Assembly: GCA_015478895.1 (NCBI GenBank)
Contig: JADMKK010000016.1
Span: 1 to 34,674 of the forward strand
Reading direction: 5' to 3'
DNA: 34,674 nt
DNA from: Comamonas sp.
GTDB taxonomy: Bacteria > Pseudomonadota > Gammaproteobacteria > Burkholderiales > Burkholderiaceae_C
Position 1 is the first letter of the stretch, and the number at the start of each line of letters is the position of its first letter. Shown here in pieces: positions 33,893 to 34,674 of the stretch. The notes below the pieces were generated by a model. That model ran no database searches. It saw nothing but the letters and a program-made list of their open reading frames with translations, and was not told where the DNA came from. The position numbers and the translations under genes are program-made.

Positions 33893-33916
33893 TACTTTCT
33901 GATCCGTGTTTGCGGC

Positions 33917-34674
33917 TTAGATCACGCCCTGCGCAGTCATCGCATCGGCCACCTTCACAAAGCCGGCGATGTTGGCGCCGTCGATGTAGCTGATCGAGCC
34001 ATCGGCGCGCTTGCCGTACTTCAGGCAAGCGGCGTGGATGCCTTGCATGATTTGCAGCAGGCGGGCATCGACTTCTTCGGCCGTCCAGCTCAAACGGCCT
34101 GCGTTTTGCGACATTTCCAGACCCGATGTAGCCACGCCACCCGCGTTCGATGCCTTGCCCGGTGCATACAGCACGCCAGCGGCTTCAAAAGCCTTGGCCG
34201 CTTCAATGGTCGAAGGCATGTTCGCGCCTTCCGCTACGCACAGCACGCCATTGGCGATCAGGGTTTTGGCATCGTCCAGATCCAGCTCGTTTTGCGTGGC
34301 GCAAGGCAGGGCCACATCGACCTTGATGTTCCAGGGGCGTACACCGGCGATGAATTCCACGCCAGGCACTTGTGCGGCGTAGTCGTTGACGCGGCCGTAC
34401 TTGTTGTTCTTGATGTCCATCAGGATGGCCAGCTTTTCAGCGGTGAAACCGTCCTTGTCGTACACGGTGCCCGAGGAGTCGGACACAGAAACCACCTTGG
34501 CACCCAGCTGCATGGCTTTTTCGACCGCGTACTGCGCCACGTTGCCCGAGCCAGAGACCGAAACGGTTTTGCCTTCAAACGATTGGCCCCGTGTGGCCAG
34601 CATTTCCTGGGCGAAGTAGACCGTGCCGTAGCCGGTCGCTTCGGGGCGGATCAGCGAGCCACCAAAAGTCAGGC
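33917..34674 (-). CDS. gdhA: Glutamate dehydrogenase, 3' part (cut by the window end)
   Basis: The C-terminal 251 residues of an NADP-type glutamate dehydrogenase, which aminates 2-oxoglutarate with ammonia. The frame runs through the window end, where it reads LTFGGSLIRPEATGYGTVYF, so the gene starts outside. The Rossmann domain follows: FEGKTVSVSGSGNVAQYAVEKA, NPWNIKVDVALPCATQNELD-like block (here RPWNIKVDVALPCATQNELD), CVAEGANMPSTIEAA, and YAPGKASNAGGVATSGLEMSQ. The C-terminus with YIDGANIAGFVKVADAM is typical. It could fix ammonia released by the purine pathway, but its transcriptional unit lies outside the view. Confidence 0.95.
   Translation of the reverse strand, partial: LTFGGSLIRPEATGYGTVYFAQEMLATRGQSFEGKTVSVSGSGNVAQYAVEKAMQLGAKVVSVSDSSGTVYDKDGFTAEKLAILMDIKNNKYGRVNDYAAQVPGVEFIAGVRPWNIKVDVALPCATQNELDLDDAKTLIANGVLCVAEGANMPSTIEAAKAFEAAGVLYAPGKASNAGGVATSGLEMSQNAGRLSWTAEEVDARLLQIMQGIHAACLKYGKRADGSISYIDGANIAGFVKVADAMTAQGVI

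Overview
The window looks like chromosomal DNA of a betaproteobacterium, most likely family Comamonadaceae. The reasons are GC-rich coding sequence, a UraD-allantoate amidohydrolase fusion, a Bug-family (TctC) gene remnant, a Gram-negative porin of the Burkholderiales type, and short intergenic repeats of a kind I recall from Comamonadaceae. The family assignment is inference from gene content, not from a marker gene. I saw no transposase, integrase, phage gene or CRISPR array.

Layout. 1-1497: tRNA-Ser(UGA), a small ankyrin-repeat protein and the leftover 3' end of a deleted Bug-type binding-protein gene. 1498-3795: MaeB-type malic enzyme. 3996-5483: NCS2 xanthine/urate-type permease. 5659-7619: DUF3455 lipoprotein, ECF sigma factor and RskA-like anti-sigma factor. 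7828-12628 (minus strand): M20 hydrolase, uraD-allantoate amidohydrolase fusion, puuE allantoinase and a GntR regulator, transcribed in the order gntR-puuE-uraD/allC-M20. 12724-16912 (mostly plus): uraH, a lipoprotein with a TonB-like C-terminus (minus), xdhC, puuD (membrane urate oxidase with a cytochrome c tail) and a Crp/Fnr regulator. 17009-19036: membrane-bound diguanylate cyclase. 19062-22894 (minus): xdhB and xdhA. 23136-24930: a membrane/coiled-coil protein of unknown function and a LysR regulator. 25017-32560: one BMP-type ABC transporter (fused ATPase, two permeases, two paralogous binding lipoproteins) followed by an adenine-deaminase-type gene. 32732-34674: a porin and the 3' part of gdhA, cut by the window end.

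Function. The genes form an almost complete aerobic purine route. The BMP/ABC system and the NCS2 permease import purines. Adenine deaminase gives hypoxanthine, and XdhAB (matured by XdhC) gives xanthine then urate. PuuD makes 5-hydroxyisourate and passes electrons to its own cytochrome c domain. UraH and the UraD half make S-allantoin, PuuE makes allantoate, and the amidohydrolase half releases ammonia. No recognised ureidoglycolate-releasing enzyme is present; the unassigned M20 hydrolase at the end of the allantoin operon is the best candidate. GdhA at the window end could assimilate the ammonia.

Most interesting observations: (1) a shared TATAC-N7-GTA-type element upstream of the permease, uraH/gntR, puuD and, more weakly, xdhA, a candidate operator for the GntR protein; (2) short repeat-like sequences also found in intergenic DNA occur inside the interdomain linkers of XdhA and PuuD and within xdhB; (3) two adjacent BMP lipoproteins, each preceded by its own terminator-like hairpin; (4) the probable adenine, not adenosine, deaminase; (5) the orphan M20 enzyme.
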